Positions 25,473-36,564 of a stretch of DNA of 64,000 bases are shown here, piece after piece. The stretch is from NCBI RefSeq assembly GCF_026210795.1, contig NC_089433.1, positions 4,737,001-4,801,000 on the forward strand. The letters run 5' to 3'. The notes beneath the pieces were generated by a model. The model was given only the letters and a program-made list of their open reading frames with translations, was not told the origin of the DNA and did not search any database. Position 1 is the first letter of the stretch; each line of letters starts with the position of its first letter. The position numbers were made by a program, and so were the translations under genes. Origin of the DNA: Rhizophagus irregularis. Taxonomy: Eukaryota > Glomeromycota > Glomeromycetes > Glomerales > Glomeraceae.

Positions 25473-25594
25473 TTAGATGTATTAGTAAAATAGTTTTTCG
25501 TAATTTTTTGTACTTTATCACATCATGTTCGTAATGCTGTCTGTTTAATAAGTGATATTAAGTCATAAATTCAAGTCATGTTTTAAAATATTAA

Positions 25595-26160
25595 AATTCC
25601 GATTATATTTGTTTTAGCATTTTTATAATTATATATTAGTTTATTTCGAAATTTTATGAGAAGGATTTCTAATTAATGTTCAAGATTCCTATTTGTCATA
25701 TTTGTCAGTAATTGTCACCTCTCATTTGCGCCGTAAGCCCGTAACTCCGGTAACGTCAGTGTGACTTTGGCCGGGATTAGGGCATTAAGAGTCGAAATAT
25801 GTAACAAGTAAGCGGGGACAAATAGGATTTCATTTTTTGTCCCGGACTTGAGAACGGGGACGTGAAGTCGTGAAGTCGAAAGGACAAATATTTTTCATGT
25901 GTTCACGTGATAGTAAATTTATGATAACGCTGGGGAAATTAGCACCGACAACACTGGCTAGAAAATCACGTGAAGGTAAATTAACTGTAAAATGTTTCGT
26001 TAATCTTAAACTATAGCAGATAGCTAAATCAGTGCTTCAACAGTCAAATCCGATAACCCTGAAAAATATTTTTCTTCGCTAAACATATTTGTTCAATAAA
26101 TTAAATTCCTATTAAAAATTTTATCCGTTATTTCTATAAATATTTTAATAAGAACAGGTA
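25595..26160. repeat. Dispersed repeat, copy 2
   Basis: This is a direct-orientation counterpart of 18750-19580, sharing the same ordered blocks with small internal deletions. It begins about 120 bp after the stop codon of the 23134 gene. Confidence 0.7.
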
Positions 26161-26327
26161 CAGAGGTATTATTATAATGCTAGACAAAAAGCTGATTAAT
26201 AATTTGATCAACTATTTATCTTTCATTTCTTATTTACTTATGTGTTCATTATGATGATAAATATTGATCTTGTTCTTAGGACATTTGAAACTTTATGGTT
26301 ACGTAGAATTAACGTCAGTGGGAATCA

Positions 26328-27134
26328 CATTGCCGTGTAACTTCGATTACAGTACGATTTCCCAAATGCTATTTTCCTAAATATACCTTTTCCCGAAGCC
26401 AATTACCTGAATATCAATTTTCTGAACTGGACATTTTCCTGAAATAATCAATTTCCGAATCCTTATTTCCTGAACTTTAATTTCCTGAAATTCTATTTCT
26501 TGAATTCCAGATCTCAATATCTCAAATCCCTATATCCTGAATGAGCAAGTTCCTGAAATATTTAACAATAAACTGTATTTTTAAAAATTTATTACATATT
26601 AGTTTATAAATATTGCACCATATTCCAATTTTTTCTAATTATTCAAGAAGTTCAAATGATATTATTAAATAATTTTAAAAGTGCCATAACATTTATTGGA
26701 AATTGAAGTTAGCTATTACTGAACATTTGTTAATTTCGCAATATATACTGTACATAGGAAAATTACTAACAAAACACTTTATCTATAAGGTATTCCAAAG
26801 TATAATTATACTTTATTATTGAAGTTTCTAAGTTTATTAAAAAAACATCATGTTACAATGCTTAATATAATTTTTCATGATTTAGCAAATATACTGTATA
26901 GATATTGGAATTCGGGATATTGGATCTGAGATATTTGAAATAAGGATATTGAGGTTCGAATATTTGGGATTCGGAATTCGAGAAATAGGATTTCAGGAAA
27001 TTGAAGTTCGGGAAATAAGGATTCGGGAAATTGTATGTTTCAGAAAGGGTCAGTTCGGGAAATTAGTATTCAGGTAATTGACTTCGGGAAAAGATATATT
27101 CAGGAAAATGCGTTCAGGAAATGGTCCGACAATG
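26328..27134. mobile_element. MITE of about 807 bp with terminal inverted repeats near 200 bp
   Basis: The left arm (26350-26530) and the right arm (26920-27134) are inverted complements built from imperfect repeats of tttcctgaa/ttcccgaat type units. Examples are ttttcccgaagccaattacctg on the left against caggtaattgacttcgggaa on the right. The ends are cattgccg and cgacaatg. The 400-bp centre has no coding frame. A second, inverted copy lies at about 30688-31776, sharing both arms and the centre (gcaatatactgtacatagga, ttaataatatcg). Confidence 0.75.
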
Positions 27135-27591
27135 CTTTATAATTATAGACTTGGTACACATGCACTTGTGTATTTTCAAGTTTTAATTTACCATAACGAT
27201 AAGAAAACAGAAATGTCAGTTAAACTAATCTTCCTCTTACTCCATTAGAAACAAATATGAATACCAAATGATAATAATTAATAGTATGGATCTCGATTCA
27301 ATTAATTTAGTTGGTAATATTTTAAACAGATTAGAAGAGTAAGCCAAAGATAAATACTAATGTTAATTTAAAGAGTAGTAGGCGCAATAAAGGAAAGTGG
27401 AATGTAATTTTTAATACATAAAAATAAATAATAATTTTCGAACTTGTTAACGTCAAGCCGTATCTAGTCACGTCAACAACGTAATACAATATGGCGCAAC
27501 TTTGAGATACGTCACTAATCAAATCATTTTTTATAAAATAGAATAAAGATTTATGTAAAACAACATAATAATATATTATCTCTTTCTATCT

Positions 27592-28947
27592 TTATAAACA
27601 TTTATCTATTAAAGATTGAGTAGGAAATTTTAATATAGGAAAATCCTTATCATTTACAAAAAAACCTATATTACCACCAAGAGAAGATTTAACATGTAGA
27701 TGAGCTTTTCTTTTACAACTACCTAATCTAAAAGAATCTTCAAGAGTTCCAACCAATTCAAAACCAACTTTCTTATTTAGAATTCGACCTTCAAGTATTT
27801 TTATACCAAAAGCTAATTGTGATTTTAATGTAGCAGTAATAATAACAAAAGCTTTGGCACTAGCACTTGGAATATGTGCATTAACTATAGGGTTGAACCC
27901 AGATTGCTCAAAATTTGGTAGGCCTTTAAATGATGCCTTAGCACTAAAATTTGGTAAACTAAAATTACCACCAAATTTAAGAGCTGCTCTTGCATCCGCA
28001 AGAGCATCAGCTGCAGCAACAAGGTCAATTTCAGGGCCGAGTTCTAATAAACCTGGTATATTAAAAGCACCTATTTTGATACTTGCAATAGGAGAATTTA
28101 TAGATGCTTTTTCTTCATGGCTTATTTCTTTTGGAGCTTCAAGGGAAAAATCAAGGTTTACGAGTAAATTTCCACTAAGAGTAATTGAAGCTTCTTTCAA
28201 TTTAGGAGGAAAAATTTTACCTCTAATTCTCAATGCAAGAGCAGCTTCACCTTTTGTAAAACAATTAGCGCAAAGCAATTTAATATTTTTATTATTTATA
28301 AGTGATATATCTGGTTTTGAAGATTTATCACTTGCTGAATCAAATAAAATATTTAAACCTATTTTATTACTAATATTAATTGTTGGAAATGAAATGCCGA
28401 ATCTTTCTTCTAGACTGCGACGAGTATTATTATTTGTTTGTTTCCCTTCGACCCAATTAATATTGATATCGTAATCTTCTAAATTGTGTGGAAAATCGCA
28501 TCTCATAATAGCAAAAGTTGTAACTAATTTAGATTCATCTATAACTCTGTCAGTAGCCTTAAAAAATTGAGTAGACCTTTTACCAAAGCATTCCCATTTA
28601 TGAGAAATTAATAACATAATTCTTTCAGGCCATTTCTTAACGTCCTCGGCCGCTTTTTTGTCCTTTAAGCTGAAAGCAATTTTTCTTTTACCATTTGCCT
28701 CTGTTTTACAAATAACACTTTCTACACCACTTTGATCAGGATTAAATGATGGTAAGTTGGTCTTTAAATTAAATTTTGCCTTATGATATCCTTCTGAAGG
28801 ATCACCAACTTGTTGACTATAGACAGCACTAAGTAAGTTTGTTGTTTTAAATTTTTTGTTACCCATAACAACATCAAAATCTTTTGATGCGGCAACAATT
28901 CCAAAAAAGAAAAGGAGTAAAAGCGAATTTAAAATGAACTTGATCAT
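27592..28947 (-). CDS. Secreted protein, DUF7223-like, 451 aa
   Basis: An intact single-exon frame. The N-terminus (MIKFILNSLLLLFFFGIVAA) is a strong signal peptide, with cleavage likely after AAS or AA. The mature protein has an N-terminal region with paired cysteines (VICKTE, KWECFGK, MRCDFP), an Asn-rich linker with a dibasic RR near residue 174 that may be a Kex2-type site, and a C-terminal half starting near KLLCANCFTKG. That half is an alternation of short hydrophobic beta strands (LRIRGKIFP, ASITLSGNLLVNLDFSLEA). The layout, especially the C-x2-C-x3-G opening followed by beta repeats, resembles the DUF7029/DUF7223 secreted proteins of fungi. That resemblance is from memory of the family and no enzymatic role is known to me. 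The protein probably functions in the cell wall or outside the cell. Antisense frame 27854-28474 is a shadow. Confidence 0.8.
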   Translation of the reverse strand: MIKFILNSLLLLFFFGIVAASKDFDVVMGNKKFKTTNLLSAVYSQQVGDPSEGYHKAKFNLKTNLPSFNPDQSGVESVICKTEANGKRKIAFSLKDKKAAEDVKKWPERIMLLISHKWECFGKRSTQFFKATDRVIDESKLVTTFAIMRCDFPHNLEDYDININWVEGKQTNNNTRRSLEERFGISFPTINISNKIGLNILFDSASDKSSKPDISLINNKNIKLLCANCFTKGEAALALRIRGKIFPPKLKEASITLSGNLLVNLDFSLEAPKEISHEEKASINSPIASIKIGAFNIPGLLELGPEIDLVAAADALADARAALKFGGNFSLPNFSAKASFKGLPNFEQSGFNPIVNAHIPSASAKAFVIITATLKSQLAFGIKILEGRILNKKVGFELVGTLEDSFRLGSCKRKAHLHVKSSLGGNIGFFVNDKDFPILKFPTQSLIDKCL

Positions 28948-29385
28948 TTTGAATTTCGAAAGTGATACTAAAATTTATTCCAATATTAAGATGATTGAAA
29001 AAATTAAAAAAAATTACGAAAAGTTTGTATCATATATGTAAATAGACAGTATTAGTTCGAATATAATGATATTAGAATATATTTAGACGCGTCTTATAGC
29101 GTCAAAAGGAATGTTAAAAAGAATTATTTGAGAAATGTTTTTTTTTTTTCGTCGGATAAAGAAATTTTTTCAGGATTTATATAAAAATTATTTCAATATT
29201 TTTAAGATTTACATAAATGAAATCATTATATCAGAAACTTCTTTTTGATAATCATTATAATAACGTAAAAAGAATAAACATATTAATAATATTTCATTCA
29301 TTGAAGGTTATTCAGTACTGTACGAATTTGCAAATCTGTTATAGAGCTAGTACAGTACAGTACGATTGATTTTTTTTTATATGAC

Positions 29386-29855
29386 GTCTAATTGTCCAAA
29401 TAACTATTATAATTAAATGGACGCTGGTGTCCAAATAACGGTACATTTAGTCATATTCCCTGTTAAAAAGTCGATCCGTTTTTCATATTCCATCTTTTTT
29501 CCGTAAAAGGCTCATATTTCCGGAATTAATAACGGAATTTATCAAATTACTTATATTTTTCTATGAATAGATTCATGAAAGGCTCATTTCTACGGAGTTT
29601 TAACAGTTATAAGAATTGATCATTTAGATCTATTTCATGTGATTATTTGGACGCCATTGTCCATTTTACATGTGGTTATTTGAACATCAATTTCGTTTAA
29701 TATTTGAGCATCAGGACATCAATTTTACTCAGAAAAAAAAAAAGAAAAGCATCAGGACATTTAATATTTGGACATTAATATCCATTTAATATTTGGACAT
29801 CAATGTCCATTAATATAATAGTTATTATTTAATATAATAGTTATTTGAATATCAC
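29386..29855. mobile_element. MITE with tgtccaaataactatt termini
   Basis: The left end (ttgtccaaataactattata then attaaatggacgctggtgtc) is inverted at the right end (tatttggacatcaatgtcca, then ttaatataatagttattt). The right part contains further short copies of atttggacat(c/t)aat. The element encloses the 29470-29605 dispersed block. Confidence 0.6.
29470..29605. repeat. Uninterrupted copy of the 19590-19800 dispersed block
   Basis: In reverse complement it matches 19590-19800 except that the 75-bp MITE is absent, so it serves as the empty-site reference. Confidence 0.65.
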
Positions 29856-30687
29856 ACGAAAAAAAAGAAAAAAAATTTATTAACTGTACATATTTACTAA
29901 AATATATGAGATTTAATAAATATTTAATAAGCGACCAGAAAAATTTAATTAGCTAATAAAGGAAAACAGACTCGGAAAAATCAAAAGATTTGAAAAAAAA
30001 AGTGACCGCAAATTAATAGGCAGTAAGTAGTAGTTATTAAGTACATTTGAAAATTGAAAACCTTAAAAACGAATATTTTCGTCATTTCACGACGAAGAAA
30101 TAATTATAACCTTACTGTTGCGATTCCAAGATTGGGAATAATTGAAATCATAAGAAATTTCTTTTAACTTTATCGGATTAAAATTCAATAAATCAAACGG
30201 AAATTCTTTAAAAAATTTTTTTTTTTCTTTTTTGAACGAACGAAATTTCTATTTCTTTGCGTATTCTGATATCCGATTGAATGGACTTTTAATTTTGTTC
30301 AGATCTTCTGTTATTTCTTTGCTAATTAATGTTATTTTATTTTAAATTTTGTAATCAAATAATTCTTTTGGCAGTCAACCACTTCTATGTACCATATTGT
30401 CAAACCAAAATGGGAATCATTTATTAATTATGGAAATTGGAGTTTCAGGAAACGACTTTGGGGACAATGGCATCAGATGTAATTGATTATCTTATATGTT
30501 CCAAATTCTTTTATTTACTTTTTTTTATTATTCTTTTAATTTTTATAATTAACATGAACGAATAAGATTTTTTTTTTTTAAAAAAGAATTATATTTAGGA
30601 AAGCTTTGAAGATCCTTTTAATTTTTATAATTAATATGAACGAATAATTGAAAAGCTTTGAAGATCAATTTAATTTGATCACGATTT

Positions 30688-31776
30688 TTCCCGAAATCAT
30701 TTACCTGATTGGCTAATTTCCCAAACTGGACTATTCCTAAAACATACAATTTCCCCGACCCGAATCCAATATTCTGAATCCCAATATTTACTATTTTTAA
30801 ACTTTTTGCTAAATATTAGCCCTGTTCATTTCCGGTCGGTTGCATTTTTCGGTCGGATTTTGTTGTACAAAAATTATCCAATAAAATTTTTTCATTTTCG
30901 ATCGCAAATTGAACTGCTTTAGATTGAAATTTAGTTCGAACTCCTTCTATTGATATATATTTTTTTCTTAAATGTCACGTAAACAGAAATTATCTAATTT
31001 TGGTTGGTTATTTTTGGCGTTCGACCAAAAAACCCCCAAAAAAATTGGGCTAAAAGTTCAGAAAATGGTTGCATTGTACAAACTGATCAGCCCAATCAAA
31101 ATTAACTTAAATCTGACCGAAAAATGCGACCGACCGGAAATGAACAGGGCTAATAATATTTGTTGAATTGCTAAATAAAAAATTATTTTAAACTAGTAAA
31201 ATGTCAAAAAAACACCGCGCGTGTGATCATCACCACACCAGCATTAGCAAATATTCATGACATTTTTAATTCTGACTAAAATTCTACCAGTAGCAATACA
31301 CTTTTAGAATATCTTATAGATAATGTTTTGTTATTAATTTTCCTATGTACAGTATATTGCGAAATTAACAAACGCCTAGTAATAACTAACTTCAATTCCA
31401 ATTAATGTTATGTCACACTTTTAAAATTTTTTAATAATATCGTTTTCATCTGATCTCTTTGAATAGATATATTGAATTATGACGCAATATTTTATAAACT
31501 AATATGTAGTAAATTTTAAAAAATACAGTTTATATATTTCTATAAAAATTTTTAGAAAAATGCAAGTGTCCGGAATAAAAACCAGAAAATCGGAATTTTT
31601 TTTATAGGGATTTCAACAGGAAATTGCCCATTCAGGATATTAGGATTAAGATATTAGGACTCAGATTTCTGGGATTCGGAAAATAAGGATTTGGGAAATT
31701 GTATATTTTAAGAAAGGGTCAGTTTGGGAAATTAATATATTTAGGAAAATGGCATTCAGGAAATGGTCTGACAATG
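30688..31776. mobile_element. Second copy of the 807-bp MITE, inverted, with insertions
   Basis: The arms (30688-30790 and 31610-31776) and centre (31190-31530) match the reverse complement of 26328-27134. Two smaller elements sit inside: 30824-31152 and about 31536-31608. The left terminus appears truncated. Confidence 0.65.
30824..31152. mobile_element. Nested MITE with about 41-bp terminal inverted repeats
   Basis: The ends are gccctgttcatttccggtcg and cgaccggaaatgaacagggc, and the inverted match continues through gcatttttcggtcggattt against aaatctgaccgaaaaatgc. A TA dinucleotide flanks both ends, which suggests a TA target duplication of the Tc1/mariner type. Open frame 30972-31166 is incidental. 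Confidence 0.75.
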
Positions 31777-31811
31777 ATTTTATATGTACAAAAAATTTTC
31801 GATACCATTGT

Positions 31812-31985
31812 CCCTATAAAAAAATTGGATACGTTTTTTATAAAGTTTTTATACGATTTTTTTCCTTAGAAATAACGTATCATAATAGGATACGGAAAAA
31901 TGCACAATTCCGTATCACTAAAAATATGGTTTGGATACGGAATTTGCACGGGATTTATATGGAATTTACATGATTTGATCACTGA
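31812..31985. mobile_element. Fragment of a ccctataaaaaaattggata element
   Basis: The sequence from ccctataaaaaaattggata through ttccttagaaataacgtatc and ggaaaaatgcacaattccgt is repeated at 55741-55826 with small changes. The rest repeats gatacgga and gatttgatcactga motifs. Confidence 0.5.
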
Positions 31986-32119
31986 TTTTATCACGAAATT
32001 TATACGATTTGGTCACTGAATTTACTATTTGTATTACAGTTTACTATAATTGTATTTACATAAATCTAATTTCACTTTATTAAATTAAATAAAAAATAAA
32101 AAATAAACAAAGTACAAAT

Positions 32120-32700
32120 ACATTATGAAAATTCCCTCCTTATTAAAACCACCTATTGCAACAAGTTCAGGTTCATTTGGAGTCAAACAACCTAAAAGAA
32201 CAAAAAAAAAAATTGGAAACAAAACCCCCCCTCATATAGTATCTGCAATCGTCCAAGTCACCAAATAAATCTCATCTCCGATATTTATCTTAACATTTAT
32301 TATTGGATTAATAATTATATATTCTTTTTTATTTATAATATTTCCAGTTGAATTTTCTTTTGCATATCCTCGTTTCTTTATAACTTCTCTTATACTTTCT
32401 TCTAATTGTCCATTATGATCTCGGAGAATTTTAATAAATATAATTCCATATGAACAATATTCACCATATTTTTGTTTAACTCACATCTCGCTCCTTTAGT
32501 TGTTATATCAATACGCTGAGATTTTTCCATAATTTCAAGTTTTCCTTCTTATTTTATGTTTTGTCCACACACATTTTCTTGTCTTTTTAAATTTGATAAC
32601 GAAATACTCCGTCCACATGTTATCCAAACGTAATATACCTCTTCTTTAACTATGTTTCTCAACCTTTTTCATTTTTCTGATACTGCTATTCAATCTGACG
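32120..32700 (-). pseudogene. Channel-like coding relic, possibly an RCK-type domain
   Basis: The minus strand reads VKEEVYYVWITCGRSISLSN, then one stop, then KLEIMEKSQRIDITTKGARC. After an intron-like gtgagt it continues KYGEYCSYGIIFIKILRDHN, GYAKENSTGNI and IINVKINIGDEIYLVTWTIA. The closing pattern (NP, then hydrophobic, then G-D-E-I-Y-L-V) is like the C-terminal half of RCK/TrkA-C regulatory domains of potassium channels, including the large-conductance calcium-gated type. This assignment rests on a short motif. The in-frame stop and lack of a start suggest a relic, although an unresolved intron could remove one defect. Confidence 0.38.
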
Positions 32701-33025
32701 AAATATTTCCTTACTTTTTAACCTTGTAATAAATGAAATTTAATAATAATCTATCGATGATAAAATATGAAATTATTATTAAATTAATATATCTCAACAA
32801 AGCAATAAACTAATTTATTTTTACTGGATAATGAGTTAATTGAACTTAACTGTTATTTAATAATTAAAATCTAGCAAAATACATAATAAAATTTTTTATA
32901 ATCCATTTTATTAAAATTACTATATTATATTAATAATACAAATCATTATTGTTATTAAAGAATTACTATATTATATTAACAAATCATTAAAGAATATTCC
33001 GTTATTAAAGAATTACTATATTATA

Positions 33026-33904
33026 TTAATAATACGAATCATTAAAGAATATTCCTTTTGAATAAATATCTATTTTTATATCATACCAATCATGATCCTT
33101 TTCTTCATTTTCTATTAACGCTTGTTCACGTTTTCTCAAAAAATTATTATTTACTTTTCTATTTTTACATTTAATAATTTCTTTTCCATCAAACACCTCC
33201 TTTAAACAATATAATCTTCTATTATCCATTGACCAAACCTTTCCTTCATAAACACATATTTCTATTATTGGTAATTCATTTCCATATTTTATTTCCTTAT
33301 TTTTCAATTCATTAACCGTTTCATATATGCTCTTCCTAATTAATCCTCTTCCTTTAAATAATGGATTAATTTTTCTTTGACTATATCTAATAATTTCTAA
33401 TGGTACATCAATCACATCATTATTTTCACACTGTAAATTATTAATAAAAATTATTTCATTAATACTTTTTAACATTATTTTCTCAAAAATTTTTCCCATA
33501 TTTCTCAATTCTATTTTTCCATTATAATCATCACCACAATCCCATTCATTATTATCATCACTACAATCCCATTCATTATCATCATCACTACAACCCCAAT
33601 CATTATTATCATCACTACAACCCCATTCATTATTATCATCACTACAACCCCAATCATTATTATCATCACTACAACCCCAATCATTATTATCATCACTACA
33701 ATCCCATTCATATTCATATTTCTCATCCTTTTTATAGATTAATAAATTATTTTTAATTTTGTAATACAATCTTTTTATCTTAGACATTAACGGTTCTTCA
33801 CATCCTATACACGTAATTTCATTACATTTTTTACAAATATCGTTATCATAACTTAATTCCCAACTTTCAACGGTTTGACCACTTTTAAATTTATTAATTT
33901 TCAT
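33026..33904 (-). CDS. ParB/sulfiredoxin-fold-like protein with tandem acidic W/C repeats
   Basis: Intact 292-aa single-exon frame. Residues 24-35 carry C-x2-C-x4-C-x2-C, a possible zinc site. Residues 66-127 hold seven tandem copies of a 9-residue unit (DDNNDWGCS and close variants), encoded by a 27-bp minisatellite at 33530-33710. Each unit gives one Trp and one Cys. Residues about 165-250 read IDVPLEIIRYSQRKINPLFK, LPIIEICVYEGKVWS and MDNRRLYCLK. This is the conserved core of the eukaryotic ParB-like / sulfiredoxin-fold domain: R-x-S-Q, then the hydrophobic strand, then D-N-R-R-L. Its biochemical role in such eukaryotic proteins is unknown to me. The C-terminus is charged. Immediately upstream of the start lies a 118-bp satellite, so the promoter must be inside or beyond repeats. 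Confidence 0.75.
   Translation of the reverse strand: MKINKFKSGQTVESWELSYDNDICKKCNEITCIGCEEPLMSKIKRLYYKIKNNLLIYKKDEKYEYEWDCSDDNNDWGCSDDNNDWGCSDDNNEWGCSDDNNDWGCSDDDNEWDCSDDNNEWDCGDDYNGKIELRNMGKIFEKIMLKSINEIIFINNLQCENNDVIDVPLEIIRYSQRKINPLFKGRGLIRKSIYETVNELKNKEIKYGNELPIIEICVYEGKVWSMDNRRLYCLKEVFDGKEIIKCKNRKVNNNFLRKREQALIENEEKDHDWYDIKIDIYSKGIFFNDSYY
33530..33710. repeat. 27-bp coding minisatellite, about seven copies
   Basis: The unit is (plus strand) ccccaatcattattatcatc then actacaa. It lies in frame inside the ParB-like gene. Copies differ by synonymous or conservative changes, consistent with an expanding array under coding constraint. Confidence 0.88.
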
Positions 33905-33905
33905 A

Positions 33906-34492
33906 TTTGCACTAATTAATTATTGAAGATATAGAAAGGAAATGGTTGATGTGAGCGAAGAAGTAATTAAAGATATCAGTAGTTAATGAGTGTGAGTTTG
34001 CATAGAGCGTGAGTTTGTAAATTGCACCAATTAATTATTGAAGAAGATATAGAAAGGAAATGGTTGATGTGAGCGAAGAAGTAATTAAAGATATCAGTAG
34101 TTAATGAGCGTGAGTTTGCATAGAGCGTGAGTTTGTAAATTGCACTAATTAATTATTGAAGAGGATATAGAAAGGAAATGGTTGATGTGAGCGAAGAAGT
34201 AATTAAAAATATCAGTAGTTAATGAGCGTGAGTTTGCATAGAGCGTGAGTTTGTAAATTTGCACTAATTAATTATTGAAGAAGATATAGAAAGGAAATGG
34301 TTGATGTGAGCGAAGAAGTAATTAAAGATATCAGTAGTTAATGAGCGTGATTTTGCATAGAGCGTGAGTTTGTAAATTGCACTAATTAATTATTGAAGAA
34401 GATATAGAAAGGAAATGGTTGATGCGAGCGAAGAAGTAATTAAAGATATCAGTTAATGAGCGTGAGTTTGCATAGAGCGTGAGTTTGTAAAA
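33906..34492. repeat. Satellite of about 118 bp, five copies
   Basis: The unit is actaattaattattgaagaa, gatatagaaaggaaatggtt, gatgtgagcgaagaagtaat, taaagatatcagtagttaat and gagcgtgagtttgcatagag, then cgtgagtttgtaaattgc. Copies are more than 95 percent alike by eye; the last has a short deletion. The first copy starts two bases from the start codon of the ParB-like gene. Confidence 0.92.
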
Positions 34493-34606
34493 TTATAATT
34501 TTATAGAAATTTAACAAGTAATTTTTTTATTGAAAACTTCATCTCCTTTATCTCCTTTTATAATATTTCTTTTGTGTGATTTTTGTGTTGTGTACGATCA
34601 ATATAA

Positions 34607-34793
34607 TTATGAGTCATCTTTTACGCGGTTTCTTTAGACTATATTAGTACAACTTTAGTTATTGTAATAAAATTAATTGTGTTGATTTTTTATCCAAGTA
34701 TTATGAGTCATCTTTTACGCGGTTTCTTTAGACTATATTAGTACAACTTTAGTTATTGTACAAAATTAATTGTGTTAATTTTTTATCCAAGTT
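34607..34793. repeat. Two-copy direct repeat, about 94 bp
   Basis: The block attatgagtcatcttttacg, cggtttctttagactatatt, agtacaactttagttattgt, then aattaattgtgtt(g/a)a and ttttttatccaagt, occurs twice with a 3-bp difference. Confidence 0.88.
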
Positions 34794-35036
34794 ATAAAAA
34801 ACTGAAACAATTTTAATGTTGTCACAGATAAATATTTTTGTTTTGAAACAATTTCAAATTTATTATTATGGCATTAAAAGCATAAGTTACAATATAAGAG
34901 CAATGACACATATTTGCTAATATTTTAGGGGCAAAATTCTTAGTGGTTACACAATTTGTAAAGAAAGTGATTGGTTGTAAATGGGGTCAACAAAAATCTT
35001 ACATGGGTTGCTATATTAAAATAATATTAGTTAATA

Positions 35037-35214
35037 TATGGGGACTGGTCTAGCAAAACAAGGGGTTTGGTCTTAAAAAAAACTTTTTAAGTTTATATGA
35101 CAATTATATGTCAATTCCACTAAAAATTACAAATACACATGTGTATAATAAAATTTCAAAAAAAAATTTTTTGGACCTAACCCCTTGTTTTGCTGGACCA
35201 GTCCCCATATGTCA
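35037..35214. mobile_element. MITE with about 34-bp terminal inverted repeats
   Basis: The left end tatggggactggtctagcaa, aacaaggggtttggtc is the inverted complement of the right end gacctaaccccttgttttgc, tggaccagtccccata, with two mismatches. The 110-bp centre is non-coding. Confidence 0.8.
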
Positions 35215-36434
35215 AATTGATTTTTAAATTATAATTTTTGCATTATTTATGTGTCAATTTGTATCAAAAAAATATTTCTAATTTAAAATCCATCATTCTA
35301 ATAGATTAAAATATTAATCAAAACATTTATTTCTTGAACAGATTCATAATTTGTCAGTATTAAGAAATTCATTTGCTAAATCTTTAAATTTAAATTTAAT
35401 AAAACATATTATTCTATTATTATCCTTTTAATAAAATAGTTAAATTCCGTCCTCCCTGTCTTAAAGAAAAAAGTGAAAAAAACTGTAATAATATAATATA
35501 TTCTATCAGTTTTAAAAAAGCAATAATATAAGAGATATTTTAATTTAGTAAAATAGTATCAATATGTTGTTATTTATTTTAAATATGAATGAAAAAAAAG
35601 AAATTACATATAAAAAATGCCAGAAGTCCCATAAAAGGAATATTCAGAAAAATACTATTAAAAATAACTTGAACTGTTCAAGTATTTTATAAAAACAATA
35701 AAAATATCTAGAAAATATTCAAAATTGTCATCCAAATTTTTTTTATGTTCAGAATTTGTTAAGTATGAAAGTCTCAGACAATTCAAATTCTAACATGAAA
35801 AAAAATCCTAACCCATTATTATTAGAAATATTAATAATACATGATTAAGTGGAATAAAAAATATGGTGTACAGTAAATGAAATTCTATAGGAAAAGTTTA
35901 ATAAAGCTTATAAGTGGATTAAAAAATAGCATGAAAATGAATTTATAGAAAGTTAAATAAAGCTTATTTATGATGTCAAATAATGAAACTATATTCCTTA
36001 TCTATATTACATCATCAAAAAAATTGTGAACCAACTTTTGCAAGTTTTTTTTTTTCTCATGTTTAATCAATTTTTACTAAATCAAAATTTGTGGAACTTA
36101 AATGGAATTACCATACAATATATAAATTTCCGTGTTTCTTTTTTTAATGATACTGACTATATTAAATGTATGATGATAAATTTTTACCAATGTTACATTG
36201 TCCCAAATTTACTAGAAATTTTGAATATTATATGGTATTACTATTGAAGTTGCTTACATAAAAATATTTCATGCACATAGAAGAATATTATCAACTGATG
36301 TTAACAAAAAAAAATGATGGAATTTAAATTACCAAATAATTTTTCAAATAATCTTGAGATACAAAAATAAGAAATTTGGTATAAAGATAAAAAATAAATA
36401 ATTTATATAATACTATTTAATTTTTTTTTTCTAG
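35215..36434. other. AT-rich intergenic
   Basis: I see no gene before the BTB relic. The plus frame at 36026-36247 is AT-driven and lacks motifs. Confidence 0.4.
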
Positions 36435-36564
36435 GTATATTAATGGAAGGAGGCTTTCTTTAGAGAAATACAATATTTCAGACATCATTAAAATCTTGAT
36501 CGCTTCCAGTGAACTTTGTCTTCAAGCATTAAATCCTTCATTTACAATAATTATTTTTGATTGA
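36435..36564 (+). pseudogene. BTB-domain exon relic
   Basis: After a ttttttctag acceptor the frame reads YINGRRLSLEKYNISDIIKI, then LIASSELCLQ. This matches the start of exon 2 in the two BTB-TLDc genes (YIYGGILLLNGQ..., YLYTGHINFDNK...), including the same split codon at the intron edge. The frame ends 16 residues later, with no BACK or TLDc sequence following, and no matching first exon is seen upstream. Confidence 0.6.

Noticed and set aside
27854-28474. 206-aa plus-strand frame
   Set aside because: It is antisense to the secreted-protein gene, whose signal peptide and domain pattern make the minus strand the coding one.
33511-33726. 71-aa frame with Met/Val/Ile repeats
   Set aside because: Frame shadow of the 27-bp coding minisatellite.
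33906-34492. Regular repeats that look like a CRISPR array
   Set aside because: The units are full-length tandem copies with no variable spacers, and the genome is eukaryotic.
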